DNA of 64,000 nt from Chloroflexota bacterium (GTDB lineage: Bacteria > Chloroflexota > Chloroflexia > Chloroflexales > Roseiflexaceae), in assembly GCA_013388755.1 (NCBI GenBank), contig JACAEQ010000078.1, positions 43,952 through 107,951 of the forward strand. Reading direction: 5' to 3'. Under the pieces are notes generated by a model. That model did no database searches and had not been told where the DNA came from. It worked only from the letters and a program-made list of their open reading frames with translations. Positions 14,254 through 24,475 of the stretch are shown in pieces. The position numbers and the translations under genes are program-made. Every line of letters starts with the position of its first letter. The stretch's first letter is position 1.

Positions 14254-17200
14254 ACTCGCCGGTCGAGGCGCACGAACTGCGGGCCGATGCGAATCCCCTT
14301 CTCGCGTGTATAGCGGCGCGCCAACCGTGCGCGTTGCACCTCGCCGCCTTCCGGCAAACGCACGACAAACTCCTCGTCGGTGGTCACAACCGATATGACT
14401 CCGGCGGCCAGCGCCAGCGCCTTGATGCGCAACCAGATCAGTAACTGCTCGGCAGGTTCGGGCAAGGCACCAAAGCGATCGCGCAGTTCCTGGCGCAACT
14501 CACGCACTGCCTGCGGCGTCTGTGCCTGCGCAATGCGCTGATAGACCGCCAGCCGCACCTGATCATCGGGAATGTAGTCAACCGGCAGATATGCATCGAG
14601 TGGGAGATCAAGCGTCACCAGCGGCGAGATCAATACTTTCTCGTCGACCTTGACCGGCGGTTGTTTCCGCGCCGCGTGTGGATGGATGGATACCGGCGCC
14701 GAATTCTCCGGCTCTCCGGTTCTCCCGCTCTCCCGTTCTTCCCCACTCCTCCTCTCCTCTCCTCGTCTTGCCTTCTCCCTTTCTCCATCGCTCACAAAAT
14801 GGGTTGCAACCAGGCGCTGCTTGAGCGTCATCACCGCCTGCTCCAGCAGCCGCGAGTAGAGATCGAACCCGACCGCCGCAATATGGCCGCTCTGTTCAGC
14901 GCCGAGCAGATTACCGGCACCCCGTATTTCAAGATCGCGCATGGCAATCCGAAACCCGGCCCCCAGCTCGGTCGCCTCCTGGATTGCCTGCAGGCGCTCC
15001 TGCGCTTCCGGTGTCGCAGGGCGCTCCGATTTGTAGAAGAGATAGGCATATGCGCGCTGCGTGCTGCGCCCGACGCGCCCGCGCAACTGGTAGAGCTGGG
15101 CCAGGCCGAAGCTGGTTGCATCGTCAATAATGATTGTATTGGCATTCGGCACATCCAGCCCGCTCTCGATGATGGTCGTACACACCAGCACATCATCCTT
15201 GCCGGTGAAGAAATCGAGCATCACACGTTCCAGTTGATGCTCTTCGAGTTGCCCATGTCCGACGGCAATCTTCGCTTCCGGAACGAGCTGGCGCAGCCGA
15301 TCCGCTACATAGTAGATGCTCTGTACCCGATTATGCACGAAGTAGATCTGGCCGCCGCGATCGAGTTCGCGCAGCACGGCCTCGCGCACCAGGTGTTCGT
15401 CGAAGGGAAGGACATAGGTCTTGATCGGTACGCGTTCTTCGGGAGGCGTGTCAATCACGCTCAGGTCGCGAATACCGGCCAGCGCCATGTGAAGTGTGCG
15501 CGGAATTGGCGTCGCCGTGAGCGTAATGACATCAACATTGGTACGCAATTGCTTGATGCGTTCCTTGTGACGCACGCCGAAACGCTGCTCCTCATCAACC
15601 ACCAGCAGGCCCAGATCCTTGAAGACGATATCTCTCGACAACAGACGATGGGTGCCGATAATGACATCAATCTCGCCAGTTGCCAGCCGGCGCACAATGT
15701 CGCCCTGCTCCTTCGCCGAGCGAAACCGCGAGATCATGTCCACCTTGATCGGGAAGGCCGCCATGCGCCGGGTGAAGGTGTCGTAATGCTGCTGGGCCAG
15801 TACGGTCGTCGGCACCAGCACAGCGACCTGCTTGCCATCCTGGACGGCCTTGAACGCAGCGCGTAACGCGACTTCGGTCTTACCGAACCCGACGTCGCCG
15901 CAGATCAACCGGTCCATCGGCTGGGGTTGCTCCATATCGTGCTTGACATCAATAATGGCCTTGAGCTGGTCGGGTGTCTCAACATAGGGAAAGCTGGCCT
16001 CAAGGTCACGCTGCCACTCGGTATCGCCGCTGAATGCGTGCCCTGCAGCCATCTGGCGCTGTGCATAGAGACCGATCAATTCATCCGCCAGGTCCTGCAC
16101 TGCGGCGCGCGCCTTACGCTTGGCGCGTTCCCATTCCTGGGTGCCGAGGCGGGTCAACTGTGGCTCGGCATCACCGGCACCAATGTAGCGCGAGACACGA
16201 TCGATCTGATCAACCGGGACATAGAGCCGGTCGCCTTCGGCATACCGCAGATTCAGGTAGTCGCGCGCGATCCCGCCGACGCTGCGCCGCACCAGGCCCT
16301 CGTACAGGGCAATGCCATGTTCGATGTGCACCACGTAATCGCCCGGTTTGAGGCCACGCAGAAACGCGGCGCGATCTTCAATGCTGCGTTCGCGGCGGCG
16401 GCGCTCAGTTGGTACGCGGCGCTGGCGCCAGCCAAAGATCTCGGTATCGCTGTAGAGCGTCAGGTTCAGCACCGGCAGGCGAAACCCCTCGTCGAGCGAG
16501 CCGTGGATCGCGCTGAATGCCGGTAGCTCGTCATCACCGGGCGGCGGCTCACCGTTGCATGCTTCGGCCACCAGTTCCTGCAGGCGCGCCGCCTGGGTGG
16601 TGACGGCGACCACCTGATCGCCGGCACGCACCCGTTCGACAATATCGGCAACAACGCGCCGGATCTGGCCGCCGAACAACTCGGCAGGCACAAACAGGCG
16701 CTCAGGCAGAAGGTAGGCACGGAAACGCTCATCGGGCGGCGCCGGCGCATGAAAGGGCCGGTACCCGGCAGGAGAGGAAGGCTCGCCGGCCGGCGGTGAT
16801 TCAGCGTCTCGCTGCGGCGCAATGAACCCGGGTACCGGCAGCAAAACCTCCCAGAGCGGGCGTTCGTTGTTGCTGAAGTTGAGCAAGGTCAGGGCTTCGG
16901 CCTGTGCAATCATTTCATGCCAGCGCAGATACGGGCGTGGAAAGGCAGGCGGCAACTCACCCGCCTCCACTTGCTGGACACGCCGCGTCTCGGCCTGATG
17001 ATCAAGCTCGGCGGCATGCTGGGCAAGCAGCAACGCCTCGCTGAACACGACCGGCGCACCCGGCGGCAGGTGTTCCAGCAGCGTGCCGGCAGTACCCGCG
17101 CGCACCTCGCGAAAGAATGGCGCAAACAGCGCACGACCTTCGAAACGTTCGCCATGCTGAATATGATCGAACGCCAGTAACCACTCATCAAGCGCCTCGC

Positions 17201-18044
17201 GCCGCAACTCCGACACATCAATCGCGCGCAGCCGCGCCAGGGCCACGTCACGCCGCCACAGCGGGAACTCGTGCGGTGGGCCAACCAGCGCCTCGTGCAC
17301 CTGAGCCTCGCTCCGCTGGGTCAACGGGTCAAATCGGCGTAGACTATCAATCTCATTGCCAAAGAACTCGATACGTAATGGCAAATCGTCACCGGGCGGA
17401 TAGACATCCACGATTCCGCCGCGCCGGTTGATCTCGCCAGGCTCCTCAACCGTCGGCGCATAACGATAGCCAAGCTCTACCAGGCGATCCATCAGATCAT
17501 CAGGTGCATACTGCTCGCCACGGCGCAGAAGTATGGTTGCATCGCGCAACTCGGCGGGGGTCAGCGCTGGCTGCATCAGTGCCTTGACAGGCGCGACAAT
17601 CACGAGGGGCGCAACCGTCCCGGCAGCGCCCGGGCCATCCATACCGGGGCGTGTCAGCGTACCGGCTCCCGTGCGTCCGGCGGCGAGGCGGTGCACAACC
17701 CGCAGGCGCGCAGCAATAACGTCGGCGCCGGTGGACATGTGCTCGTAGGGAAGCGCGTCGCTGGCGGGAAACAGCACGACGTGGCCGCTGCCGAGCCACT
17801 GGCGCAGATCATCGTAGGCGCGCAACGCCGCATCGGTCGTACCGACCAGGTAGAGCAATGGCGCAGCGGTGTTGGCGGCGCAGGCTGCAACCAGGGGCAC
17901 GCGCGCCGCGCCCGGTACCGCCGCGACATGGATGCGGGATCCGGGCCGCGCGCCTGGCAGCACCGCGAGCTCGCGGACCGGCGCAAGCGCGGCCAGGCGT
18001 TCACGCACGGCGGGAAGGTCAATGAATGTCTCGGTAGACGGCAT
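14184..18044 (-). CDS. mfd: transcription-repair coupling factor Mfd
   Basis: About 1286 residues, longer than the usual 1150. Domains in order: UvrB-like N-terminal region, a CarD-like RNA polymerase-interacting domain (LKPGDYVVHIEHGIALYEGL, about 565-585), superfamily 2 helicase motor with Walker A GDVGFGKTE (about 715), DEEQRFG (about 818) and TATPIPRTL, then the TRCF C-terminal domain. A low-complexity, charged insertion of about 45 residues (SDGEREKARRGEERRSGEE...) interrupts the region just before the C-terminal domain. The ATG at 18044 is chosen because homologous sequence begins there; the frame stays open to 18242. Mfd removes stalled RNA polymerase and recruits UvrA. Its promoter is divergent from tig. 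Confidence 0.95.
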   Translation of the reverse strand: MPSTETFIDLPAVRERLAALAPVRELAVLPGARPGSRIHVAAVPGAARVPLVAACAANTAAPLLYLVGTTDAALRAYDDLRQWLGSGHVVLFPASDALPYEHMSTGADVIAARLRVVHRLAAGRTGAGTLTRPGMDGPGAAGTVAPLVIVAPVKALMQPALTPAELRDATILLRRGEQYAPDDLMDRLVELGYRYAPTVEEPGEINRRGGIVDVYPPGDDLPLRIEFFGNEIDSLRRFDPLTQRSEAQVHEALVGPPHEFPLWRRDVALARLRAIDVSELRREALDEWLLAFDHIQHGERFEGRALFAPFFREVRAGTAGTLLEHLPPGAPVVFSEALLLAQHAAELDHQAETRRVQQVEAGELPPAFPRPYLRWHEMIAQAEALTLLNFSNNERPLWEVLLPVPGFIAPQRDAESPPAGEPSSPAGYRPFHAPAPPDERFRAYLLPERLFVPAELFGGQIRRVVADIVERVRAGDQVVAVTTQAARLQELVAEACNGEPPPGDDELPAFSAIHGSLDEGFRLPVLNLTLYSDTEIFGWRQRRVPTERRRRERSIEDRAAFLRGLKPGDYVVHIEHGIALYEGLVRRSVGGIARDYLNLRYAEGDRLYVPVDQIDRVSRYIGAGDAEPQLTRLGTQEWERAKRKARAAVQDLADELIGLYAQRQMAAGHAFSGDTEWQRDLEASFPYVETPDQLKAIIDVKHDMEQPQPMDRLICGDVGFGKTEVALRAAFKAVQDGKQVAVLVPTTVLAQQHYDTFTRRMAAFPIKVDMISRFRSAKEQGDIVRRLATGEIDVIIGTHRLLSRDIVFKDLGLLVVDEEQRFGVRHKERIKQLRTNVDVITLTATPIPRTLHMALAGIRDLSVIDTPPEERVPIKTYVLPFDEHLVREAVLRELDRGGQIYFVHNRVQSIYYVADRLRQLVPEAKIAVGHGQLEEHQLERVMLDFFTGKDDVLVCTTIIESGLDVPNANTIIIDDATSFGLAQLYQLRGRVGRSTQRAYAYLFYKSERPATPEAQERLQAIQEATELGAGFRIAMRDLEIRGAGNLLGAEQSGHIAAVGFDLYSRLLEQAVMTLKQRLVATHFVSDGEREKARRGEERRSGEERESGRTGEPENSAPVSIHPHAARKQPPVKVDEKVLISPLVTLDLPLDAYLPVDYIPDDQVRLAVYQRIAQAQTPQAVRELRQELRDRFGALPEPAEQLLIWLRIKALALAAGVISVVTTDEEFVVRLPEGGEVQRARLARRYTREKGIRIGPQFVRLDRRVYHAGGDGAWIETLCGILETLGR
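14660..14800. repeat. low-complexity pyrimidine-rich insertion inside mfd
   Basis: The plus strand reads runs of TCTCC, GGCTCTCCGG and CTCTCCTC motifs here, unlike the flanking coding sequence. It encodes the Arg/Glu/Gly/Ser-rich stretch of Mfd. Length keeps the reading frame open. Confidence 0.6.
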
Positions 18045-18098
18045 GGCAACACACAACCAGGACCGATCGCGCGATCGCCCCTGCAACTTACTGTATGT

Positions 18099-18127
18099 GT
18101 TATAGCACGAAGCGCAGCGGTGCGCAA
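18099..18127 (-). promoter_or_regulatory. mfd promoter
   Basis: Minus strand: TTGCGC (18127-18122), 17-bp spacer, TATAAC (18104-18099). The sequence around the -10 (TTCGTGCTATAA) is repeated in the divergent tig promoter. Confidence 0.6.
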
Positions 18128-18204
18128 AACGTTGCCCTGCCGGCTGAAGCAGACGCGCGTGGCGGCGTGCCACCCGCGGGTGCAGGCAGGGAAACCGCGC
18201 ATTA

Positions 18205-18232
18205 TTGCGTATCCGCTCCTTCGTGCTATAAT
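18205..18232 (+). promoter_or_regulatory. tig-clpP-clpX promoter
   Basis: TTGCGT at 18205-18210, 16-bp spacer, consensus TATAAT at 18227-18232. The leader to the GTG start is about 40 nt. Confidence 0.65.
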
Positions 18233-18277
18233 ACCCGCGCATTGTTGCATTCTTGAGAAGAAGTTGGAGTTCCGTTG

Positions 18278-19768
18278 GTGAAGGTTACGACCGAGAAAAA
18301 ACCGCGCAGCATCCTCGCGCTGACCGTCGAGCTCGAAAAGGAACAGATCGAGAAGGCGCTGGATCGCGCAGCACGCCGGATGTCGCAGAAATACAACATT
18401 CCAGGCTTCCGCAAAGGCAAGGCGCCGCGCTTCATTATTGAGAACTACTTCGGCCGGGCGGCCATCCTCGATGAGGCATCCGAGGATTTGATCAACCGGG
18501 CGTTCCGTGACGCGCTCGATCAGGAGCAGATCGAACCGTATGGCCAGCCGAGCCTGACGGAGGTCAGTCTTGCCGAGGCGCCATACCAGTTTACCGTCGA
18601 GGTGCCGGTGGCCCCGACCGTACGCCTGCCCGATTATCGCGCCATTCACGTGCCGTTTACCTCCGTAGAGGTCACCGACGACATGCTGCAACGCGCGATG
18701 GATGTTCGCCGCGAACGGCATGTCGTCCTGCGCGCGCTCGAGACGCCGCGCCCGGCGCAACAGGGCGATCAACTTACCGTCGAACTGGAAACACTCGTGG
18801 ATGGTAAGCCGCTTGATGAGCGCCCGGAAGGCACTGCTCCACCGCAATCAACGCTTGTGCTCGATCCAGATCGCCTGGTCCCTGGCCTGTACGAAGGGCT
18901 GCTCGGTATGAACGCCAATACGGTGGCCGACATTACCGCGCGCATGCCGGATGATCATAGCAACGAGGAAGTGCGCGGCAAGGATGTGCGCTTCGTCGTT
19001 AACATTCTGGACATTCAGGAGCGGTTGTTACCGGAATGGGACGAACTGCCGACGCTCGAGAACTTTGACGGTACACTCGAGGAGTTGCGCGAAAAGACGC
19101 GCGGCGAATTGATCGAGGTGGCGCGCCGGAACGCGGAGGACGAAACGATTGATGAGTATGTGCGCCAGGTAGTGGCTGCAACTGAGTTTGACATTCCCGA
19201 TGCGCTGATCGAGCGCGAAGCCGACCGGTTGCTGCGCCAGCGCGAAGCCGAATTCGAGCGGTATGGCGTGCGCCCCGAACAGGTCTACGAGATACAGGGG
19301 AAAAAACGGGAAGACCTGCTGGAAGAGTTGAAGCCGCAGGCCGAGGAGCGCAGCCGGACTAACCTGGTGTTGAGCAAGATCGTCAGCGCCGAAGGTCTGT
19401 CGCCCGACGAAGACGAGATCGATCAAGAAGTCGAGCGGCTTGCCGCGGCTTATGACGAAGCGCGGCGCGACAACGTGAAACTGACACTGCGCACCGATCT
19501 GCAATCGTTCGTGGCCAGCAGTGTCATTGACCGGAAATTGCGCCGTCGTTTGCTGGTCATTGCAACTGGCGATCCTTCATTTGAACAGCAGGCGCAGGAA
19601 GCGGCTGCGCCGGCGGAAACGATGGCCGGGCAATCACTGGAGGAACCGGTGAATGAAGAGATGACCGGTTCGCCAGATGCGACGGATCGCGCGAGCGAGC
19701 CAGCGGCCATCCTCGCAGACGCGACCGGCGAAGCTGGCACGTCTGAATCTAACACGAGAACGGAGTAA
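18278..19768 (+). CDS. tig: trigger factor (ribosome-bound chaperone, prolyl isomerase)
   Basis: 496 residues from a GTG start at 18278 (MKVTTEK...), with GGAG 8 nt upstream; a TTG one codon earlier is possible. The ribosome-docking signature GFRKGKAP is at about 41-50 in the N-terminal domain. A divergent FKBP-type domain and the helical C-terminal chaperone domain follow, and then a long acidic, low-complexity tail (about 430-496) that is not needed for the core fold. It meets nascent chains at the ribosome exit. tig, clpP and clpX form a classic order here with gaps of 4 and 123 nt. Confidence 0.95.
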   Translation: MKVTTEKKPRSILALTVELEKEQIEKALDRAARRMSQKYNIPGFRKGKAPRFIIENYFGRAAILDEASEDLINRAFRDALDQEQIEPYGQPSLTEVSLAEAPYQFTVEVPVAPTVRLPDYRAIHVPFTSVEVTDDMLQRAMDVRRERHVVLRALETPRPAQQGDQLTVELETLVDGKPLDERPEGTAPPQSTLVLDPDRLVPGLYEGLLGMNANTVADITARMPDDHSNEEVRGKDVRFVVNILDIQERLLPEWDELPTLENFDGTLEELREKTRGELIEVARRNAEDETIDEYVRQVVAATEFDIPDALIEREADRLLRQREAEFERYGVRPEQVYEIQGKKREDLLEELKPQAEERSRTNLVLSKIVSAEGLSPDEDEIDQEVERLAAAYDEARRDNVKLTLRTDLQSFVASSVIDRKLRRRLLVIATGDPSFEQQAQEAAAPAETMAGQSLEEPVNEEMTGSPDATDRASEPAAILADATGEAGTSESNTRTE

Positions 19769-19772
19769 CACG

Positions 19773-20432
19773 ATGCGAGACTGGAGAACGGATCACCGGA
19801 TCGACTGGGTCGCCCCGCGCCCCGAGGCGTTGATCCCGATGGTTGTTGAGAGCACGAACCGCGGTGAGCGGGCTTTCGATATCTACTCACGGTTGCTGAA
19901 GGAACGCATTATTCTGCTTGGCACACCGATTGAGGATCAGATTGCCAACCTGATCGTCGCGCAGTTGCTGTTTCTGGAGCACGAAGATCCGGAGCGCGAC
20001 ATCTGGCTGTATATCAATAGTCCGGGTGGCTCGATCACGGCAGGTCTGGCGATTTATGATACGATGCAGGTCATTCGCCCTGATGTGGCAACGGTGTGCG
20101 TCGGCATGGCCGGCAGCATGGCAACGCCGATCCTGGCCGGTGGCGCCAGGGGTAAGCGCTATAGCCTGCCGCATTCGACGATCCATATGCACCCCGCTGG
20201 TGGTGGGGCGCGCGGATATGCGCCCGACGTTGAAATCATGGCGCGCGAGTTGCTGCGTGAACAGCAGTTGATCCGTGAACTGCTGGCAAAAGATACCGGT
20301 CAGCCGCTCGAACGCATTGCGCGCGATTTCGATCGCGATCTGTTCATGGACCCGCAGCAGGCCAGAGAGTATGGCATTATTGACGAAATCCTGACCCGCG
20401 AAGACCTGCCCGCCTCGGGCCAGCGCAGTTGA
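19773..20432 (+). CDS. clpP: ATP-dependent Clp protease proteolytic subunit
   Basis: 219 residues. Catalytic Ser115 lies in VGMAGSMAT and His140 in IHMHPAGG; the Asp is in the DRDLFMDP region. [11 protein letters not shown] is the glycine-rich substrate-binding strand. Start at ATG 19773 with GGAG 7 nt before it, 4 nt after the tig stop. It forms the tetradecameric barrel that works with ClpX. The Clp signature around the serine reads MAGSMA instead of the commoner AASMGA. Confidence 0.95.
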   Translation: MRDWRTDHRIDWVAPRPEALIPMVVESTNRGERAFDIYSRLLKERIILLGTPIEDQIANLIVAQLLFLEHEDPERDIWLYINSPGGSITAGLAIYDTMQVIRPDVATVCVGMAGSMATPILAGGARGKRYSLPHSTIHMHPAGGGARGYAPDVEIMARELLREQQLIRELLAKDTGQPLERIARDFDRDLFMDPQQAREYGIIDEILTREDLPASGQRS

Positions 20433-20555
20433 GCGCCTCTCCGAAGAACAGATGGTTGGATGTCATTCTGAAATGGTAACGATCTTCCGGGAAGGTTGGG
20501 CGGGGCCATTGATGCCCGCTGATCAACCGTCCCCGAAGATGCAGGTGGAGTGCCT

Positions 20556-21854
20556 ATGTCTCGCAACCGGGGCGGCAGTGCATCGAGTAGCCGCGGTCCC
20601 TATCTGTGTTCGTTCTGTGGCCGCGGCCAGGAAGAGGTTCAGCGCCTGATCGCCGGCCCCGGCACGGTCTTTATCTGCGATGAATGCGTTGCCCTGTGCA
20701 GTGCGATCATTGCCGAGGAATCCGGGACGCGCCCGTCGGTCCGGCGTGGCACCGGTCCGGCCCGCCTGCCGACGCCGCGTCGCCTGCGCGAATGGCTTGA
20801 TCAGTATGTGATCGGCCAGGATCGTGCCAAGATCGTTCTCTCGGTGGCGGTCTATAATCACTACAAGCGGCTGCGCGCCGGGCAGACGGTTGATGAGGTC
20901 GAACTGGGGAAGAGTAACATCCTGCTGATCGGGCCGACCGGTAGTGGCAAAACCTTGCTGGCGCAGACCCTGGCACGCGTACTTGATGTGCCGTTTGCCA
21001 TTGCCGATGCAACCGCGCTGACAGAGGCCGGTTACGTTGGCGAGGATGTCGAAAACATTCTGCTCCGCCTGATCCAGGCGGCCGACGGTGACCTGGAGCG
21101 CGCCCAGACTGGTATCATCTATATTGATGAGATTGACAAGATCGCGCGCAAAAGCGATAACCCGTCAATTACCCGAGATGTCTCCGGTGAAGGCGTCCAG
21201 CAGGCGCTGCTGAAGATCCTTGAAGGGTGCATTGCTCACGTGCCGCCCATGCCGGGGCGCAAGCATCCGCAACAGGAGTATATCTCCTTCGATACGACCC
21301 ACGTGCTGTTCATCTGCGGTGGCGCCTTCGAAGGGCTTGACCGGATCGTTGGCCAGCGCGTTGATGGCAAACGTGGTATCGGTTTCCATGCCGCCGATCA
21401 GCCGGAGGCCCGGGCGTCGCTGCTGGCGCAAACAACGCCGGATGATCTGTTGCGCTATGGGTTCATTCCCGAATTCATCGGGCGTCTGCCGGTGATTGCA
21501 GCCCTCGAACCACTCGACAAGCAGGCCATGGTGCGCATTCTGACGGAACCGCGCAATGCGATCATCAAGCAATACCAGAAGATGCTCGCACTCGATCATG
21601 TCGATCTGGAAGTGACGGCCGATGCGCTCGACGCGATTGCTGAACGCGCGCTCAAGGCACGCACCGGTGCCCGCGCGCTGCGTACCATCGTTGAGGAGAT
21701 ACTGCTCGACGTTATGTACGAAATCCCGTCGCAGGAGCACATCGGTCGCTGTATCGTCAATGCCGAGGTTGTCGCAGGGCGCGGCCATCCGATCATGGTG
21801 CCGCGTGCCGCTGACCGGTCGGAATATCGCCGGCGCATGGACGAGGCGGTGTAG
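20556..21854 (+). CDS. clpX: ATP-dependent Clp protease ATP-binding subunit ClpX
   Basis: 432 residues. An N-terminal C4 zinc-binding domain (Cys18, Cys21, Cys41, Cys44) handles adaptors and substrates. Walker A GPTGSGKT is at 126-133 and Walker B is IIYIDEIDK; sensor and arginine-finger regions ([16 protein letters not shown]) follow. Start at ATG 20556, 5 nt after GGTGGAG; a GTG two codons earlier overlaps the ribosome site. The 123-nt gap after clpP holds a short TGTCATTCTGAAATGG stretch like a dispersed repeat but no clear promoter. Confidence 0.95.
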   Translation: MSRNRGGSASSSRGPYLCSFCGRGQEEVQRLIAGPGTVFICDECVALCSAIIAEESGTRPSVRRGTGPARLPTPRRLREWLDQYVIGQDRAKIVLSVAVYNHYKRLRAGQTVDEVELGKSNILLIGPTGSGKTLLAQTLARVLDVPFAIADATALTEAGYVGEDVENILLRLIQAADGDLERAQTGIIYIDEIDKIARKSDNPSITRDVSGEGVQQALLKILEGCIAHVPPMPGRKHPQQEYISFDTTHVLFICGGAFEGLDRIVGQRVDGKRGIGFHAADQPEARASLLAQTTPDDLLRYGFIPEFIGRLPVIAALEPLDKQAMVRILTEPRNAIIKQYQKMLALDHVDLEVTADALDAIAERALKARTGARALRTIVEEILLDVMYEIPSQEHIGRCIVNAEVVAGRGHPIMVPRAADRSEYRRRMDEAV

Positions 21855-21884
21855 CAGCAAAACGTTGTTTCCAGGGATCACACG

Positions 21885-22769
21885 ATGAGCACATCTGACC
21901 CCTGTACCTCGCAGGCAACGATTGGCGTCATCGGTGGCAGTGGCCTGTATGCGATGGACGGCCTCGCCGATATCGAGCGCGTGACGTTGCAGACGCCATT
22001 CGGCCAGCCGAGCGACGCGTATGTGATCGGTACGATCGCGGGGTATCGCGTTGCCTTCTTGCCACGTCACGGCGTCGGGCATCGCCTGTCGCCCGGGGAG
22101 GTGCCGAGCCGCGCCAATATCTATGGGTTCCGCATGCTCGGCGTGCGCTACCTGATCTCGGTCAGCGCGGTTGGTAGCCTGTACGAAGCGTATGCGCCGG
22201 GCCATATCGTCATCCCCGATCAACTGTTCGACCGGACGAAAGGGCGCCGGCCTGATACCTTCTTCGGTGACGGCCTGGTGGTGCACGTGCAGTTTGATCG
22301 CCCGTTTGACGCCGGGCTTGCTGATCGCCTGGAACAGGCGGCGCGCGCGGCAGGCGCCACAGTGCATCGCGGCGGAACACTGGTGGTGATGGAAGGCCCG
22401 CAATTCAGCACCCTGGCCGAGAGCGAAGAGAACCGGCGCCGCGGCCATCACCTGATCGGTATGACTGCGCTACCGGAGGCGAAGCTGGCGCGCGAGGCGG
22501 AAATCGCCTATGCGACCCTGGCGATGGTGACGGATTACGACTGCTGGCATCCCGATCATGGCGCGGTCACCGTGGAAATGGTGGTGCAGGTGTTACAGGC
22601 GAACGCCAGGCTGGCACAGGATGTTGTGCGGCGCGTCGTGCCGCTGATCGGCGATGGTTTCGACGCTCCAGCACACCACGCGCTGGCAACGGCGATCATC
22701 ACTGACCCGGCGGTTGTTCCACCTGAGAAGCGCGCGCAGGTCGAATTGCTGGTCGGTGCCTATATTTGA
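21885..22769 (+). CDS. mtnP: S-methyl-5'-thioadenosine phosphorylase
   Basis: 294 residues. Family signatures in order: GVIGGSGLY, PRHGVGHRLSPGEVPSRANI, DQLFDRTKGR, VMEGPQFSTLAE, GMTALPEAKLAREAEIAYA and TDYDCW. It cleaves methylthioadenosine with phosphate to adenine and methylthioribose 1-phosphate, for methionine salvage; some relatives prefer inosine or other purine nucleosides. It lies 30 nt after clpX and may be read through with it. Confidence 0.9.
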   Translation: MSTSDPCTSQATIGVIGGSGLYAMDGLADIERVTLQTPFGQPSDAYVIGTIAGYRVAFLPRHGVGHRLSPGEVPSRANIYGFRMLGVRYLISVSAVGSLYEAYAPGHIVIPDQLFDRTKGRRPDTFFGDGLVVHVQFDRPFDAGLADRLEQAARAAGATVHRGGTLVVMEGPQFSTLAESEENRRRGHHLIGMTALPEAKLAREAEIAYATLAMVTDYDCWHPDHGAVTVEMVVQVLQANARLAQDVVRRVVPLIGDGFDAPAHHALATAIITDPAVVPPEKRAQVELLVGAYI

Positions 22770-22794
22770 CGCTCCTCCGTGCGGTTGGTATAAT
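22766..22794 (+). promoter_or_regulatory. promoter overlapping the mtnP stop codon
   Basis: TTGACG at 22766-22771, 17-bp spacer, TATAAT at 22789-22794. It should drive the membrane protein gene at 22845. Confidence 0.75.
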
Positions 22795-22844
22795 CCTGCG
22801 CAGACGACGGCCTACCCGTGACTCCCCTGTGCAGGAGGCGCCCC

Positions 22845-23360
22845 ATGGATCTGAGCTACCTGACTACACCTGACCCCGGTTTCGGCGCCCCCGAGTGGGT
22901 GTTTTTTATTGCTCAGTTCGTGGTGGCGATTGCCGGTGCTTACCTGACGTTCATGCATGCGGATTCACACCCGGTACGTGGCCCGGCGCTACGCCGGCTC
23001 GGGTATGCGCTGCTTATTCTGGGCATTCTGGGGGCGATCGTCGGGGCGCTGCGCCGTAGCAGTATTGCACCGTTCACCGCGCCCTACTGGATGACGATCG
23101 TTACCGTGCTGGCACTGGCGCTGATTATCTATGCCGTGTATTACGCCACCGCCGTCTATCCCGGGCGCGTTGCGGCCTGGGAAGCGTCCCAGCGTGGCAG
23201 GGGGGGGCGCCCGGCGGCGCGCGCGGCACAGGTGGCACGCGCGCCGGTGCCCTCACGTGTCGCAAGCGAGGAAAAAACGACGACCAACGGCGCTGCGCCG
23301 CGCCCATCCGGTGGTGGCCGGCGCGCTGCCCGTCGCGAGCACAAACGACGGAACCGCTGA
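22845..23360 (+). CDS. small membrane protein with a basic cytoplasmic tail
   Basis: 171 residues from the ATG at 22845, which has AGGAGG 6 nt upstream. Three hydrophobic segments (about 19-40, 55-72, 83-106) are followed by a long Ala/Arg-rich, disordered tail ending in RRAARREHKRRNR. I do not recognise a family. A run of eight G at 23200-23207 inside the tail coding sequence could slip. It has its own good promoter. Confidence 0.75.
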   Translation: MDLSYLTTPDPGFGAPEWVFFIAQFVVAIAGAYLTFMHADSHPVRGPALRRLGYALLILGILGAIVGALRRSSIAPFTAPYWMTIVTVLALALIIYAVYYATAVYPGRVAAWEASQRGRGGRPAARAAQVARAPVPSRVASEEKTTTNGAAPRPSGGGRRAARREHKRRNR

Positions 23361-23388
23361 TCCACGCGCCAGCTACCTGTTGCTGCCC

Positions 23389-23748
23389 TCATGAGCGCCC
23401 AGAGACTTCATGCCGCATGACAGGCACGCCGCCAACGCGGTACACTGCCGTTGCGGCCACCCGGTACGGCCCGCCGGCCTTGCCGGCCAGCGGCACCTCG
23501 ATGAACTCCTGGTCGCTGCCGACCGTGGCGCTGCCGGTGGCGCCATGGGCGCCGGAGACGTCAATGACCACACACTGTGGGCGCGCGCCCGGGCCATAGG
23601 TCAGGGCGATGCTTGCGCACGGCGGGTTGCTGCCACTCAGGCAGGTGACGCGCGCGGAACGCAACCGCGCCGGGCGCGCGCCCACAATAGCCGCGCCGAG
23701 TGCCGCGAGACCGATCCCAAGCGCGAACCATGAACGCCACCGGCGCAT
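23389..23748 (-). CDS. small exported protein of unknown function
   Basis: 119 residues from the ATG at 23748 with AAGGAG 7-8 nt upstream. An N-terminal signal anchor (MRRWRSWFALGIGLAALGAA) is followed by a beta-rich domain with three cysteines (TCLSG, PPCAS, PQCVV). The pattern GPYRVAATAVYRVGG recalls Ig-like or jelly-roll strands. No family recognised. It converges with the membrane protein gene. Confidence 0.6.
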   Translation of the reverse strand: MRRWRSWFALGIGLAALGAAIVGARPARLRSARVTCLSGSNPPCASIALTYGPGARPQCVVIDVSGAHGATGSATVGSDQEFIEVPLAGKAGGPYRVAATAVYRVGGVPVMRHEVSGRS

Positions 23749-23871
23749 CGTTTCGCTCCTTTCAACACGCTTGCCGCCGCCTACCATAGCACTCGCCCTC
23801 AGCGCAGCGGCACTGTCTCATTGTCCCGTAGCGTTCGGCAGCCGAAACGCGTTAGACCTCTCCCGGCGCCC

Positions 23872-24115
23872 TCTTCGCAGATCGGCCTGATGAGCTGGGC
23901 CATCGCGGCGCTGGTAGCGGCGCCGCTGGGCGAGACCCTGAGCCGGGCAGTGGGCGCGGCTTTCATGCAATCGTCGCTGAACTACACTTAACTTACTCGA
24001 TTAGCGGCGCGCTAATCTGGCTGGCGGTAGTGCTGGCGCTCTCAGCGACGGCAGGCCTGCTACCGGCATGGCACGCGGCACGCCTGACTGTGCGCGATGT
24101 CCTGGCTTATGAATA
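23872..24115 (+). pseudogene. FtsX/MacB-type ABC permease, C-terminal remnant with frameshift
   Basis: Frame 1 reads GLMSWAIAALVAAPLG... to SLNYT and stops at 23989-23991. A second frame continues YSISGALIWLAVVLA...LLPAWHAARLTVRDVLAYE and stops at 24113-24115. Joined, they match the last two membrane segments and the PAxxAxRxxxxxxLxYE ending of FtsX-type permeases. An extra AACT near 23989 causes the break. There is no 5' part, so it is a decayed fragment. Confidence 0.7.
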
Positions 24116-24122
24116 GGAGTTG

Positions 24123-24401
24123 CTATGATACGCCGATGTCCCACGCCGCTTTGAGATCCTGCGCGGAATAGCGCCGGAACGCCAGGATGGTATTGGTGCG
24201 GATGATACCATCCACACGCGCCAGGTTCTCGGGCACGGCCTCGGCAAGCTGCTCGTAGTCCGCCAGGCGCAGCACGGCAATAATGTCGAAGTCACCGGTG
24301 ACGCTGTATACCTCGGCAACGCTCGGCATGTTTGCCAGCGCCTGGGCGATTGCGGCGATCTTCGCCGGCTCGGCCTGGATCAGCACAAAGGCTGTGAGCA
24401 T
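24123..24401 (-). CDS. Lrp/AsnC-type RAM (ligand-binding) domain protein without DNA-binding domain
   Basis: 92 residues covering only the RAM fold: AFVLIQAEPAKIAAIAQAL, VYSVTGDFDIIAVLRLADYE, IIRTNTILAFRRYSA. Stand-alone RAM proteins bind amino acids and may modulate full-length Lrp regulators by hetero-oligomers. No helix-turn-helix is encoded upstream. It is divergent from the phosphatase gene, with a 74-bp gap holding two TATAAT boxes (24425, 24451) on the plus strand. Confidence 0.85.
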   Translation of the reverse strand: MLTAFVLIQAEPAKIAAIAQALANMPSVAEVYSVTGDFDIIAVLRLADYEQLAEAVPENLARVDGIIRTNTILAFRRYSAQDLKAAWDIGVS

Positions 24402-24475
24402 CGTTCCTCCTTGCGCTTCGCGTGTATAATGACCACAGCACGGTGCGTATTATAATGAACATGAACTCAGAGTGT

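Noticed and set aside
23200..23207. Run of eight G, possible phase variation
   Set aside because: It lies in a disordered tail and the frame is intact; one sequence cannot show variation.
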